Positions 23,065 to 35,269 of a stretch of DNA of 64,000 nt are shown piece by piece. Both the position numbers and the translations under genes were made by a program. The stretch is from contig OX328107.1 of the NCBI GenBank assembly GCA_946811185.2, positions 10,815,565 through 10,879,564 of the forward strand, given 5' to 3'. Source of the DNA: Hippopus hippopus. Taxonomy: Eukaryota > Mollusca > Bivalvia > Cardiida > Cardiidae. A model generated the notes under the pieces. The model worked only from the letters and a program-made list of their open reading frames with translations, ran no database searches and was not told the origin of the DNA. Positions within the stretch are counted from its first letter, which is position 1; every line of letters begins with the position of its first letter.

Positions 23065-23225
23065 GTATAATGATGATGATGATCATCATCATGACTGCCA
23101 GCCATAATTATTTGTGGCTGTTTTCCTTTGTTATTTGCTCAGTAGAATCATCATCATCATCGTCGTCGTCGTCATCATCATCATCATCATCGTCGTCGTC
23201 GTCGTCGTCGTCATCATCATCATGA
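23065..23225. repeat. (ATC)n/(GTC)n microsatellite array
   Basis: Triplet runs separated by 'atgactgccagccat..ttgtggctgtttt', the counterpart of 2818-3145. The poly-Ser frame is an artefact. Confidence 0.9.
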
Positions 23226-23505
23226 TGACTGCCAGCCATATTTGTGCCTGTTTAGGTTTGTTAACGTAAGGAAACTGTGGTTTTCGTTTTTCCGTTGTTA
23301 CCTATTTAGAATTACTTCTGGTAAACTGTTTGACATCATTAAAGAAGGGAACAATAGAAAGCGCCAGGCAATGATTATGAAACAAGACTAAGTATATTGG
23401 AAATGAGATGCTTTAGGTTGATATATAAACTGTTCAAGTCTTAAAAACACTCTGCAAAAGGATGGCTGCTTTCCTCAATAAATATCGCGTCGTCGAAACA
23501 ATTTA

Positions 23506-23765
23506 AGCTATGATCTGTGAAAAGGGAGGCTGATTCATCTGCAAAAGTATCGGTTATGTCAGCCTGCGCAGTTCGCGCAGGCTGACATAGATCGAGACTT
23601 TTTGCTATCAGTCAACTGACTGCATGTGAAAGGACTAAATAACCTCATGACTCTGTCGGTTGTAAAAAAAAAAAAATTATGGATCTAAAATTATGCGGAG
23701 ACTAGCTTCGTATAATGCATCACGGAAATGCATTAAGCCACCTTTTCTCAGAGCATAGTTTATTT
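23506..23765. mobile_element. MITE, 'gagccatgctctg' family
   Basis: Counterpart of 3762-4023, with the same central hairpin and the end 'tttctcagagcatagttt'. Confidence 0.65.
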
Positions 23766-24096
23766 ATCTGTTGAACGGCGCTGGAGAAAGAACTAAAATC
23801 CTGTCAAAACAATTCAGTGAGCATCATCGGACAATGTAGATCCAAGATCAGACTGCACGCTCTGTGCAGTCTGATCTTGATCTGTACTGTTCGCCAAAGG
23901 TCAATGAGTCGCGCTTAAGAGCCTGAGGGTTAAGATCATTCTTTGTGTCATACTGAAAAAATTTCCTAAATTTGAAAGTAATACAAGTTCCGAAGAATAG
24001 TTATTACACCCATGCATTGTGTTAGACTAAGGAAAATAAGCATTGGGTTGTCTTTGAAACAGGAGGTCATGACCTTTCCTTCTTTCTTTTATAGCG

Positions 24097-24430
24097 TTGT
24101 CTGCGCATGTCATATTCTTCGAAAATTCGACCTGTCTGCTATGACGCATCACCGGTCCCATAGGTTAGGGAAAAGTAGGGCATACACCGAAGCTATTACC
24201 CAAGCCTATAGGGGATGTTTTAATAAATGGCCGATGCACAGGTTACATACTAGCTAATCATAGCTGAATGATTCGCACCAGGCAGCGTTTTATTGAGTAA
24301 ACGTGTATTTTAGTTTGAAATTCAAAGTAACGGTTGTCGTATAGAAAAGTAGTCCGCTTCTGTGCCCAGAATGCCCAAATTAGATGTGTATTTGTAGAAT
24401 GCCATCTAGCGGGAGATAATGTCTTTTTTA
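24097..24430. other. 334-bp insertion specific to copy B
   Basis: Copy A reads 'cttttatagttttgacccca' without interruption at about 5580-5600. B inserts this segment between 'cttttata' and 'gttttgacccc'. The termini are not obviously inverted. The right end ('aatgccatctagcgggagat') is weakly like 36002-36025. Class unknown. Confidence 0.45.
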
Positions 24431-24910
24431 GTTTTGACCCCAAATGGGAAACTCAGACGTCATGAAGGCAGTGGCAGTTTCTAGCCGCAGAAATAAGGGT
24501 GGGATAAAGCTATGGGAGATTGCGAAAAAAAAAAAAAAAAACAGTGTGGTAACATGCCATTTTTTTATTTCATCCCAAGATTATTATGTTGTTTTGATTT
24601 TTACTTTAGAATTTTCGGCCTAGCTTCCTGGGTTTGCATTTTGTGAATTTTGGAATAAGTATATGATCTGAAATGGCATATTTTGTCTTTTTTTTCCGAC
24701 CACGTCACTCTCGTATATAGGTCAGTAATTTCAAAAGTTGAACATGATTTATCGATAAAACGAATGAGGATCATGCTGTTGCATTTAATTGCTCTTTATC
24801 ATTTCAGACTGATTCTAATGACCTTTTGTTACAGGAGACCACTCCTTCATGCATTCGACCCGATTTAAATACAATACCTAACAACTGCGTTAGGGAGATA
24901 ACTCTTTAGC

Positions 24911-24987
24911 TCAGTGCTTATGGTGTTGGTCTTTTAAACCTCGAAAAACGAGGATATTTGTCCGAAGGGGTTCGAATCCCGCCAGGT
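24911..24987 (+). promoter_or_regulatory. tRNA-like pol III promoter boxes in LTR1
   Basis: The A box is tagctcagtgc (LTR1) and the B box is ggttcgaatcc. Between them lie an anticodon-arm-like 'ggt-cttttaa-acc' with TTT at the anticodon position and a perfect long variable-arm-like hairpin (cctcg/cgagg). The acceptor and D stems do not pair, so this is tRNA-derived or tRNA-like rather than a tRNA gene. Confidence 0.6.
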
Positions 24988-25253
24988 GCGGTTTGTATTT
25001 GAGCTATGCATTTGTTCATGTGTTTCTTTGTTACGGACTTCATGTTCGTAAGATGGGGCCTCGTCCGGGATTGGCCATTGAGCCATTAATCCCATTTGTT
25101 GTACAAAAACGGTCCTTCTGCCTGATAAGGCTTTGAGTCATCAATAAATGATGACTTTAAGAGGGGATATGTTACGGGAGACCACTCCTTCATGCATGGC
25201 TTCGTCCCGATTTAAATACAATACCTAACAACTGCGTTAGGGAGATATCTCTT

Positions 25254-25326
25254 TAGCTCAGTGGTTATGGTGTTGGTCTTTTAAACCTCGAAAAACGACG
25301 ATATTTGTCCGAAGGGGTTCGAATCC
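25254..25326 (+). promoter_or_regulatory. tRNA-like pol III promoter boxes in LTR2
   Basis: A box tagctcagtgg (25254-25264) and B box ggttcgaatcc (25316-25326). LTR2 has a consensus A box where LTR1 has one change, and a broken variable-arm hairpin (cgacg for cgagg). The A-to-B spacing of about 62 bp is closer to long-variable-arm tRNAs than to standard ones. Confidence 0.6.
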
Positions 25327-25402
25327 CGCCAGGTGCGGTTTGTATTTGAGCTATGCATTTGTTCATTTGTTTCTTTGTTACGGACTTCGTTCGTAAGACT
25401 TT

Positions 25403-26366
25403 GTTTGAAGTTCTAAGCACTGTTGGGTGTGTTGTCGGCAGAGACAAGCTTAGCCGAAGACATGTTTTTCCACCTAAAGCCTTACATCAGCAGACGGAAA
25501 TTTTACCTACGGAAGAGCAATGCACTGCACAAACGTCAAAACTGATTCGTTTACTAAATGCAATTAACTAGTGTGCTTGCTATTACATTTTAAAATACTT
25601 TACAATGTGTCATTGATACAAATTCTTACAAGATGCAGACAGAAAAGAAATTAGTTCAGTAAGTTTCTAGCAAGGATTTTAAATATGCTTTAACTTATCG
25701 ACCTAAAATTAACCATTGTGTATGTAAGATATTCGATGATGTTGGTGGCTAAAGTAAATATCTTTGGATACGAATTTTCCTTGGAACTTGTTTTTGTGGA
25801 CATTAACTGTTCAGTTTTCCTGGTACAGGTTATCCAAGGCACGTATTGTTATGAGTACCAATTGTACTAGGTACGAATAGTGCAGGGTACGTATTTGCCT
25901 TACATGAATTCTACGTACAGACCCCTTGCGAATTGTTCTCTACCAAATGCTAATAGTGCCACTCTCTATTACTCTTTTGAAAAGACGATTAGATATACTT
26001 TTTAGAGAAATGAACTGCAACACTGCTGCTTTGTCAGGAAAAAAGCTGCATGGGCTCAAATAGAGAAATTCTGACACTATGTTCAATGTACAAAAAAGTT
26101 AATAGATTGACAACATTTGTAGTTTGGTAAATAGAGTGTGACACCATTAAGTTGATAACTCGCACGGGATAGGTTTCAAAACGAAACTAGACTACTGTCA
26201 TCCTGGTAGTGGTATTCAATCAATAGTAAGAACCTTTACGTGATCATTTCAACCGTAAATGTTATTTCATAGATCTATATGTTTGAAATAAGATTTGATT
26301 CTGTTGACAGGCCTTTATCGCTACGATACATCCACTATGAATTCAACCGCTTGCCACTTTATGTAT
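25403..26366. other. no gene recognised; collinear with 6000-6122 and 7316-8158
   Basis: Duplicated non-coding sequence. The short frames at its start cross the TRIM edge. Confidence 0.5.
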
Positions 26367-26607
26367 TTGAGCCGTTCTCTGCGATAACTATCAACCCAGG
26401 TCAGCCTGTGTAAGTCCGCAGGCTGACATGGGTAAAAAGTTTTGCTTTTGGTAAATTTAATGCATGTCATTGAAGTACCATTAGAACTACCTCATGATAC
26501 AGTTAGTTGTTAGACAAAATGGATTTTATAGATCCATAATTATGTGATGACTGGTTTGGTATGATGCATTACTGAGACGCATGTAACTTACTTTTGGTAG
26601 AACATGA
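26367..26607. mobile_element. MITE, 'gagccatgctctg' family, degenerate
   Basis: Counterpart of 8159-8399: begins gagccgttctctgcg and ends 'ttttggtagaacatgaatc'. Confidence 0.6.
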
Positions 26608-28604
26608 ATCATTTGTATATAGATCTAAACATGTATTATTCTCGATCACTTTCATTCTGAACTTAAAATTGATCACCTCAACATGGAGGGACATGATGTA
26701 ATATTTTAATGAAAAGTGTAAGTACTGATTTTTACCAAAATAGATTTGTGTTTCAGTTTGCAAACAACTAGATTGAACATAATCAAGTCCCACGTATCGA
26801 ACGTCGGTTCTTCGGTGTCCTGTAGGTTCAGTATATACACGTCCAAGCAGTCTTGTCTTGTTCTGCTGATCATTACTGGTTACTTTTCTTTCAGGATTTA
26901 CTTTGCACGTACAAATTTAGATGGATTCTCGGCTACGATTGTTTTTGTTCTTTCTTTTAACTTCAGCATGTTATTGAAGCTTTACGCTATTCATATATAC
27001 TCTGACCTGTTTTACATTCGTTGTGTAAATTGTGTTGACTGGTAGTCGTTTCACCATACATTTGTAGTTCTAACGTAGCTTTGGGGATTAAATACACAAG
27101 TCTTGGTGATATGAGACTCCTTTTTTTGTGTGTTTTCATGCGCGAAACCCTCACACTTCAATTGTGTATTACATTTCATATCAATCATTGTTTGAGCCCT
27201 GTCCCACTCAAATTGTATATCTTGCAGGACCTTGTCAGCTTCACAAAAGATGGCGGTAAAACGGCCAAGTGCTTTTCATAATCAATCGACCCCTTTCTTC
27301 CAGTGTTGTTTATCATTTAAAAGACAGTTAGACAACTTCCATTAAAATGTCTCTCTTTTGTGTAGGATACTCAGTTTTCGTTTCATCCTAGAACTCAGCT
27401 GATTTTGCGTAGCATTTGTTTGAAAATTAAACAATTTACTTGCATTTAAAAAATGGAATGTTTTATTCTGGAGCTTCATAACTTTGTACATGTATACTGA
27501 TCCGCAGATCTGAGTATGCTTCGTAATTTACCAAGCGAGGAACACACATTTGTCAAGTGGTGTGTAATATTCTGAAGCTCGCTTTCTATGTACCTATATA
27601 TCAAAATATAGCTCGTAATTCACCAAGCATGCACAAGTCAACCGAATTCTAAACATTTTCTTCCTGAATGACGCTACAGTACTAACTGCAAATACCATGG
27701 TTAAGAGCGCTCTCTGTGTGATGTATTGTACTATAGTAAAAATCGAACTAGGCTCTCAGAGGATAGGTTTGAAAACGAAAGTAGTTTTCATCTTCCTGCT
27801 TTTAATTTTATTGATATCGATAAAAATCTTTGATTTGGATTATACAGAGAATTGAAAACCTCTTCAGATACAACAAACAGTCTGATAAGGAAATGAATCG
27901 GTAAGTTTACCAGAAAAATGTGAGTATTAAAGCTACTGGAAGTCGTTAAACTGTTGCTAGTCGACCATCGCCTAGATTGGATACTCATGTAACGGATACG
28001 AACGATAAAGGAATGAGAAATAGACTAGATTGACTTTACCTTTCAGTAGATTAGATCAAACATCGCTTTTGTCGGTTATATATTAAAGGAAAACTCTGGG
28101 TATCTTTTGAGCAGCCGTTATTAGTATAAGCGGAGCCATAATAGGGGCCTAAGGCGTAGGATTAACCATTCACCAGTCTAAAAAATGAATGAGGACGACA
28201 AATTATGTGTGGGCAAATGATGTAATGTGTCCTGGAAAGGCTGGAAATCTCTCTGGGAAAAAAAAAAGGAGAAAATGGTGGTCTTTTTTCAAAAGCTTTC
28301 TCCCTCAAGACCGCTTAGATATGGTACTATTTGGAGAAGATTTAATCATACATTTGTGTGTGCGTGTTTTTTCTTTTCAGTTAAAGAGTCAATAAACAGG
28401 TTAAGGCATTAACCCATACAATTGTTTTGCGTGAACTTGCAATAAATTTGTAAAAGGCATACTGATCAAAACATTTTGAAACAGAAAATCGCAACTGACC
28501 TAGATCTAAACTTCAATGCAAATATATAGCACTTGCCAGTTGTCTATGTAATAAATGAAGTCCATAACATGCAGTTAAACTGCTTGTGTGTCACTTGTGT
28601 AGAT

Positions 28605-28663
28605 AAAACAAAACAAAACAAAAAAAAAAAAAACAAAACAAACAAACAAACAAACAAACAAAC

Positions 28664-28695
<32 letters not shown>

Positions 28696-28700
28696 TCATT
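28605..28700. repeat. (CAAA)n-(CAA)n microsatellite
   Basis: An A-rich tetranucleotide run followed by about ten caa triplets. Copy A has only a short poly-A here (about 11310). Confidence 0.9.
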
Positions 28701-29109
28701 AGACATGCTGCAATAGACATTAGACATATTTCAGTATTGTTTTGTACATTTATACTCTCCATCTAAAGTCGAAATGATATATCAGTTCTGATTAGCTAAA
28801 AGGCAATCGCCATTAGACTGTAGTATCATGTGACAAGGCGTTCTATTACTAGTCGGAAACCTTTATCAGTCTATTGTATTTATTGTTAAAATGCACTGTC
28901 CGTGGTGTAATTTAAGATTGCGTTTTGCAATTATGTGTATAACCTGTAAGAAACACACTTGGTCTACCGAACGAAAAAAAAACACAGAAACTCTATATCA
29001 CACAGTCTTTACTCTTTACTGAACGACAAAAATTTAGACTTGTACAAATTAAAAGCATTTACAAACGACATATTAATTGTAGCTTAAGTGGTAGGATTTG
29101 TCTTTTATT

Positions 29110-29135
29110 GCATAGAAAACATCGTGGGAAAAAGG

Positions 29136-29168
<33 letters not shown>

Positions 29169-29215
29169 GATGGTCACCAGCGTTTTTCTTCTTTTCGCGC
29201 AATGTTTCAAAATAC
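29110..29215. repeat. 'aaaatgctgg' hairpin with expanded poly-A arm
   Basis: Same hairpin as 13128-13205, but the left arm has become a run of about 35 A residues between 'gggaaaaagg' and 'cgatggtcaccagcg'. Confidence 0.65.
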
Positions 29216-29660
29216 CTCTTCCACGTCAAAGTCATTAAAACACGTTTTTTTTTTGTTGTAAAGGGTTAAGGTATTAAAACCCTTTACTCAACAATGCCAC
29301 ATTATAATTACGAGCCTGAAGAAAACCGTCTTAGGAAAAGGAGGTCTTAATGTATCGTAACCAGTGTTCTTTACACGATCCTTTCAAAGTCAAATGTCAT
29401 CCTTTGAGACTTAATTTACCTTGTCTTCTAAGTTCTCACCATCTTCACGTGCTTGCAGTTTGGACGAGTCTGAATTCTGTCGTCTGGCAAAGGGATAAGC
29501 CTACGTTAATCGTATGATTTTACCAGAAAGTTCAAACGTTTGCTATCTAGATCTCTGTCTCATTCTCACGTCACAATGGCAATCCTTGTCAGACGGTGCG
29601 AGTTCTTGAAAACAAGCTCGTATTCAAATGGGTACAATGTACGATGACGTTATAATCTGG

Positions 29661-31640
29661 GCCCGTATTTATAAAAAATCTAAAGTTAGTATGACTAAAC
29701 CGAAGGTACAGTATCATGCTTTACCAGGTATGATACCTATGTTGGAATTCACAAAACTACCGAAGTATAACACTAGCTTAGTATAATGCGTACGTTTAGG
29801 ACTCATTCTCACGAAACATGACCATTTAGCATATAGAAATCCGAAATTTTTGATGTCGAATTTTATCACTTTGCTTCATTTCACAACGTAGCTCCATGTT
29901 TAAAGCTACCGATTTTTGAATTTCACCGGCCTTGAACCCACTTTTACTAAGTTTCACCTTTGTTTATGTATATACAAGCATTGTCGAAAGAACTACTTCT
30001 GCGCAGAATAGAAGCCGCTTTCCAAGCTCAATCAACTCTGGACAATTTTTAATCATTTTTGTCGTAATTTTGATAAAATTTCACGTCGATTGGTAAATAT
30101 GTGTATGTTACCAGGAATCCTTTGCTTTCAAACAGTAAACATGTTTACTGATTATAGCTACCACTTCTTTGTCCTCGTATAAATAGTTAAAAATCATTAC
30201 AACTTTTTCCACTGTCCCGTTTATTATTAGTGATTGTCCCGTCTATTACAGTGTCTATAAAAACCTAAATGAACGCTACTTCAACGCGATTTATCCAAGT
30301 TTATGAGGAAAGCCAGCCAAATTAATAACCAATATCCATATCGACATACTGCTGTGATGAGTGAACAAGGAACATAATTTGTTGACTTTATTACTGTATC
30401 CCGTCTATTACAGTTAAAGCGTAAAGTTGTGAACTTTTGTAAAAGTATTTCAATTGATAACTTTTCAAAACGTCATCTTAAACTGTGAAAATTTGACTGA
30501 ATTTTTTATTGGTTCAAATACAATCATTATTGGACCTAATGACATCTTTTTTCAGCAGCTCTTTATCATTTCACAGCATTGGCGGATCCAGCGGTGGGGG
30601 GGATTCAAACCGCTGTCTGCCTGAAATTTTGCTCAATATGAATGTAGCAGTAGAATCAACCACACATGCGTTATATAAATTATTTAAATAATTCAAGGAA
30701 CATTTAGTCTTTGCATAGGTTTTTTAATAATATTGTTCGCAGGTATATGGTCGACTGACCTGTTTTCGACGGGTACCCGTTTCCAAATCCGAAATGATAT
30801 CCGAGTTTCCTTGCGGACTGTAATGTCAAAGACGTCACTGTTTAGCGTGAACCACTTACTAGTATTTGATTGTAACCAGCAGTATCACTTCTGTTAATTT
30901 ACGAAATTACTTACGCATATTATGCAGACTTATGCAAGGAAAGATCGGGTTTGGTGACAAATTCTTCCTACCTTTTTCAATCCGATACGTGCCCGATTTA
31001 AATTTTGCGTCTGATGTCTAACAAAAAAAAAAAACCTACATAGTGACATAGTCAGTCTTGGTGCCAAAAGTAATGTGACCATACTGGAATAATGTAACAA
31101 GACACGAATATTGAACGTTCTTCTTTTATTGTGTTGACCAAGTTCAATATTCCCGGTGAAATCAACTTTGAAATTGCAATATTTGGGGTTTTACTATTTC
31201 TTGGAAAACTTTGTTTCATTTATTATTTAGCTTGAGGGTCAATATTTGTACTGAATATTCAGTTTTAGTATTTGTCAAATTTTTCGATTTAGTTGTCTAA
31301 TCTGTTAATATTTCTGGCATATACTGAGGTTCATGTCTGTGGGTGTTGATCAGGATCAACATGTGCAAGTAGCACGTTTTGATCTTCAAATAACACTGAC
31401 CAGTCCTATTCGGTTTTTTTTTTTTTTCAAAAGTCTGTTCAACTTCTAATCAGAAACAAACATTTTAACTTCAATCAGTCCTATACATATTCATTCATTT
31501 CTTTGTTTTCCATGTTGTCATAAAAATGTATGCTATTGGATGTTTTGTAAACTGGGTCTCTGATCTATATTACCACAATAAAATATATATGAAATATATT
31601 TAGATCAGATAATTTGTGACCTATTTCGTTCAGTCACTTA
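29661..31640. other. no gene recognised
   Basis: AT-rich single-copy-looking sequence beyond the end of the duplication. The short frames, such as 30509-30691, have no recognisable features. Confidence 0.5.
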
Positions 31641-32981
31641 TATACGTGGAGTGATAAAAAAGATCGTGGACTACCTCGTTATTTTGAAAACTACTACACG
31701 TAGAATTACAAAATTTTGCATAGATGAGCATCAATTATCTGGTAACTGACTCAAGCTTTCAAATGTCGTCATATTCAAGTAGGTAAAGCATGACGTCATT
31801 TTATTGACGTCATATACTGCATTAGTGGTCTAAAATATCGGACGACCTTTTATTTGAGCCGAGAGTAATCATAAAGTTTTGCGTCAAACTCGAAAAGTAT
31901 TCATCGGAAATCAAAAGCGATTTAGAACCAGTTAAAGGGGACTCTGCACTCAAGAAATCTGATATTTGTACATGGATCGGACTGGTTTAGACAAGGGTGC
32001 GATACTCTTAAAGATGACCCTAAATCTGGCCGTCCATCAACATCAGTCATAGACAAAATCATAACGGCTGTAAAGCAGCATGTAAAACAAGATCGCCGAG
32101 ATACTGTCAGGAAAATAGCTTATACATTTGACCTTTCATATAGAAGTGCCTAGGAGATTTTGACAGGGAATCTTGGAACGTCGCGTAATTGCACAATGTG
32201 GGTACCTTGGCAACTGACGCCCGAGAAAATTGGGGTTAGGATCGAAATCTTTAAAGAAATTTCTGAATGCATTAGGGTAGAGGGGTCAAACTTTACTGAT
32301 CGTATTGTAACATGCTATGAAAGATAGGCACACTTTAACGAGACTGAATCTAAACAACAAAGCAGTGTTTTGAAACATCCAACATCGCCCTCCGCTGGTA
32401 AAGCTAACCTTTCTAAGTCACTTGGTAAAGTTATCTACATCAAGTATTTCTGTTCTCCTGTTTTTCTTCTAAATCATGTTGTATCTATACATACTACAGT
32501 CAATACTGAGTTTTATGCCCACATTATTCAAATGAATTTCACATAGATCTACACGGAACGAAAAACTTAGCCAGAAGTCCTGCAGAGTGACGTCACTGTA
32601 CACCAAAATAACGCCCTAGCTCACAGAGCCACACTTGTACTGGAAATTTTGCAAAAACTAAACATGGAAACACTTGCCAACGCTCCGTATAATTTAGTCC
32701 TGACTCCATGTGTCCTCTGACTAGTTCCTGTTTTGAAAGATTCTCTATGTGGCATGCACTACGAGAGCAGAGAGGAGCTAACCCTCGCTATGACCGGGTC
32801 CTTGATGGTAACGTCACGTGACGCGCTCCCACACGTGCTTCGCTCATGGAAATCAAGAATGAATAAGTGCATAGAACTCAAAGGAGGTTACTTTCAAAAA
32901 TAGTGAACACTCTAAGTTGCTTTTTATAACAATATTCGATACCGGCACTGGTCCACGTTCTTTCTGATCACCCCTCGTATA
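31641..32981 (+). pseudogene. dead mariner transposon, about 1.34 kb
   Basis: The terminal inverted repeats (tatacgtggagtgataaaaa at 31641 and the inverse of tatacgaggggtgatcagaa ending at 32981) share 'aag..cgtggac'. Between them is a decayed transposase: the N-terminal DNA-binding part contains DDPKSGRPSTS (32013-32045) followed by DRRDTVRKIAYTFDLSYRSA and a stop. The catalytic part contains HQNNALAHRATLVLEILQ (from 32601), where mariners normally read HxDNA, so the second catalytic Asp is Asn here. Further on, 'LKDSLCGMHYESREEL' matches the mariner C-terminal signature. Several stops and frameshifts make it non-functional. Length equals an intact mariner, so it decayed by point change rather than deletion. 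Confidence 0.9.
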
Positions 32982-33035
32982 TGAAGAATTTTTCCATAAC
33001 GTTCGCCGCTACAGAGAGAAAACGTTTCAATCCTT

Positions 33036-33400
33036 AAAGGCCCAGTAAAGGCCAAAATACCAAAGCAGGTGTCATAATGCGTTTAAATTTAAATCATACC
33101 ATTAAAAAGTATGGAAAATATTGCGGAGATGACAGTCTGTTATCGTGTGGTCGGGCCATATGTTAGTTGCTGGCAGAAAAAAATTAAAATCAGGCAAAAA
33201 GTAAGCAAAAGACACAGCTACCTGGCAGGTTTTAACATAGTTTTAAAATTATTTCTCTGTCAGCGACTAACACTTGGTACGACCATACAATGACAGATTG
33301 TCATCTTAACAATAATATCCATACTTTAAAATAGTATGATATAAATTAAAATGCCCTTAAACACTCGCTTTATTTACATTTGGCCTTTATTGTTACTACA
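33036..33400. mobile_element. 365-bp foldback MITE
   Basis: The ends 'cccagtaaaggccaaaatac' and 'acatttggcctttattgtta' are inverted repeats, and the pairing continues inward through 'aaatcataccattaaaaagt'/'actttaaaatagtatgatat' and 'gatgacagtctgtta'/'aatgacagattgtcatc'. Almost the whole element folds on itself. The 60-residue frame inside is incidental. Confidence 0.6.
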
Positions 33401-35021
33401 GTCGATATTTTCAGATGTTTTATGATGAAATGGCATTTAACGACGTATATCACAATTTTATCTAGCGGGTAGATGTTTTTAATACTTTGCACATACAAAG
33501 CTCATCATGTCTCTTCGAGATCATCGCAAAAATGTATGAGTCACCGAGCTCGTTGCTGAGAAATTTGCCTTTGAAAAAGTTATATACAGTTAAAAAATTC
33601 AGCTTATATTGGATTTAACACGCTTTTCTTTAAAAGCCAGTTAAGCAGGAAAATTACCGGAAGAATATACAAATACACATCATTTGAATAAAAATGCATT
33701 TAATTCTCCACAAAAAATATATAAAAGCCTGGTTTTGAGCATGGTAAATGCATAAATATGCATTTCATATAAAGACCACTGAGTTGAAAAGGGAGATAAT
33801 TTGACGAAATTATGGGCTAACCTTAATAGATGCATACTTTCTAACGGACAGATTTTTTTCTTAAAGTTTCCACAATTATAACATTTTTAATTCTGAACAA
33901 TAAGAAAAAATAAAAATGGTACCTATCAGTGCTTATTTCGTCAGAAAACGGGGATGAAGGTCACTGTGGTAGTTATTTTTTCAAGGAAAGAAATAGGATA
34001 AAAGCTCAGCAAACATAGTTGGAAAAGGAGAAATTGCTCCTTAGGAGCGTTTTCTTTTTTTTCCACAATAATTTTCAAAGTGGAAACAGCTCTCCTTCCA
34101 CAGATTTAAATATCCTGCTTTTATTTGCTTGTTTGGTGTATAACGCCGTGTCAACAGTATTTTAATTATTTCACGGTGACAGTTCACAGATCCATTTTTT
34201 TTCCTTATTAATACTACCCGAAGAAAGTGCTACTTGTTTCAGTGCACCAATATTATCATATGTACAAAAAAATACATAGGTGCACTTTTGATTCACTATT
34301 CATGAAAAGAAAAGAATAAAAAAGCACATGCTCAGTAGGATGCGCGCGAACATTTGTGATATACGGCGTTAAAAACAATTTCTAATCTGTCCCTATAGGT
34401 GCATATGAACTGATTAAAGGGACCAAAAATGCCTCAATTTTGGTTCTTCTGGTATACTGGTGTTACTGTCACGAGAGGTTCAATGACCGCCATGACGCTC
34501 ATCCATCTTTTTCAACGCGTTTCAAACACTGTGGATAATTGACACAGAACTGTTCATTTCTTTCGTTCAAAACAGGTATTTCTTGTGATAGTAGACATTT
34601 TTGTTGATATTTGGTGTACAGTGCAGGAAATACAAACATTTCATGCAGTAGCGAATTTGAATCTGTAATGATCCATTCGATTTTTCGGACTCCCCTCCCT
34701 CCCTGGAAAAAAATTCCTGGATTCGCCCCTGTCTCAGCTTCACCTTATTCCACTGCTGAAATATCACGTTTTCACCTCTATCTGACACCTTATAAAGTAA
34801 ACCTTTGAAGTTAATTTGCGCTATCAAAAGCTTTGTACTTTTAGATTATTATTTGCGGAGGAATATCTACTTTAGAGTAATGTCTTTGTAATAAAAATAT
34901 ACATCAGTTATACCTTAGATCCATCCGCCGCAAATATCAACAAAGGTCTAATTTATTATCATCATATTACTTCTAATATCGGGCAAAAATTGAGTAAATA
35001 CATACTTAGTATCAGTTTAAA
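33401..35021. other. no gene recognised; one short hairpin repeat
   Basis: AT-rich. An 'aaaatgctgg'-family hairpin lies at 34010-34075. The opposed frames at 34567-34827 lie in sequence with a 'cccctccctccctgg' patch and show no family features. Confidence 0.5.
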
Positions 35022-35269
35022 TGAGCCATACTTTGGCAAAGAGGGGTTTAATGCATCTCCGTAATGCATTAAACCAAGCAAGTCATAACGTAGTTACGGA
35101 TCCATAAAATCTTTTTTGTCAACTCATGAGGTAGAGTGGTGTTGGACCTGTAGAAAGTTTGCAAAAAGCAAATTATTCCTACACTGGTTAGCTTGTACCG
35201 ACTGCGCAGGCTGGCCTTGGTCGATACTTTTTGCAGATGCATCGAACCCCTTTTAACAGAGCATGGCTA
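35022..35269. mobile_element. MITE, 'gagccatgctctg' family, inverted order of halves
   Basis: Begins gagccatactttggcaaaga and ends 'ttttaacagagcatggct'. Here the 'taatgcattaaaccaagcaagtcat' half comes first and the hairpin half last, so it lies in the opposite orientation to 2081-2347. Confidence 0.65.

Larger units (their letters stand above)
24827..25398 (+). mobile_element. TRIM: miniature LTR retrotransposon with tRNA-like LTRs
   Basis: LTR1 (24827-25053) and LTR2 (25170-25398) are about 228 bp, closely similar, begin TGTTAC and end GTAAGA. Directly after LTR1 comes a primer binding site, TGGGGCCTCGTCCGGGAT (25054-25071), one mismatch from the retroviral tRNA-Pro site as I remember it. 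Directly before LTR2 is a polypurine tract (aagaggggata, 25159-25169). A CTTT duplication flanks the element (24823-24826 and 25399-25402). The paralogous copy A has the empty site at about 5979-6000. The internal region is only about 116 bp and codes for nothing. This is known of TRIMs: they are mobilised by proteins from other LTR elements. The pol III-type boxes inside the LTRs are unusual; see the separate entries. Confidence 0.75.
22225..29660. repeat. older segmental duplication, copy B2 (pairs with 2500-13880)
   Basis: Collinear with copy A2 at moderate identity. It shares the MITEs at 23506-23765 and 26367-26607, hairpins at 23822-23895 and 29110-29215, and the triplet array at 23065-23225. 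It lacks the TTAA MITEs, the 240-bp MITE and the 1.2-kb segments noted for A. Confidence 0.8.

Noticed and set aside
24911..24987. A functional tRNA-Lys gene at this place
   Set aside because: A and B boxes and a TTT anticodon-like loop are present, but the acceptor and D stems do not pair and the segment repeats inside LTRs.
34567..34827. Opposed open frames near 34600-34830
   Set aside because: No domain, lies in repeat-like sequence, both strands open because of composition.
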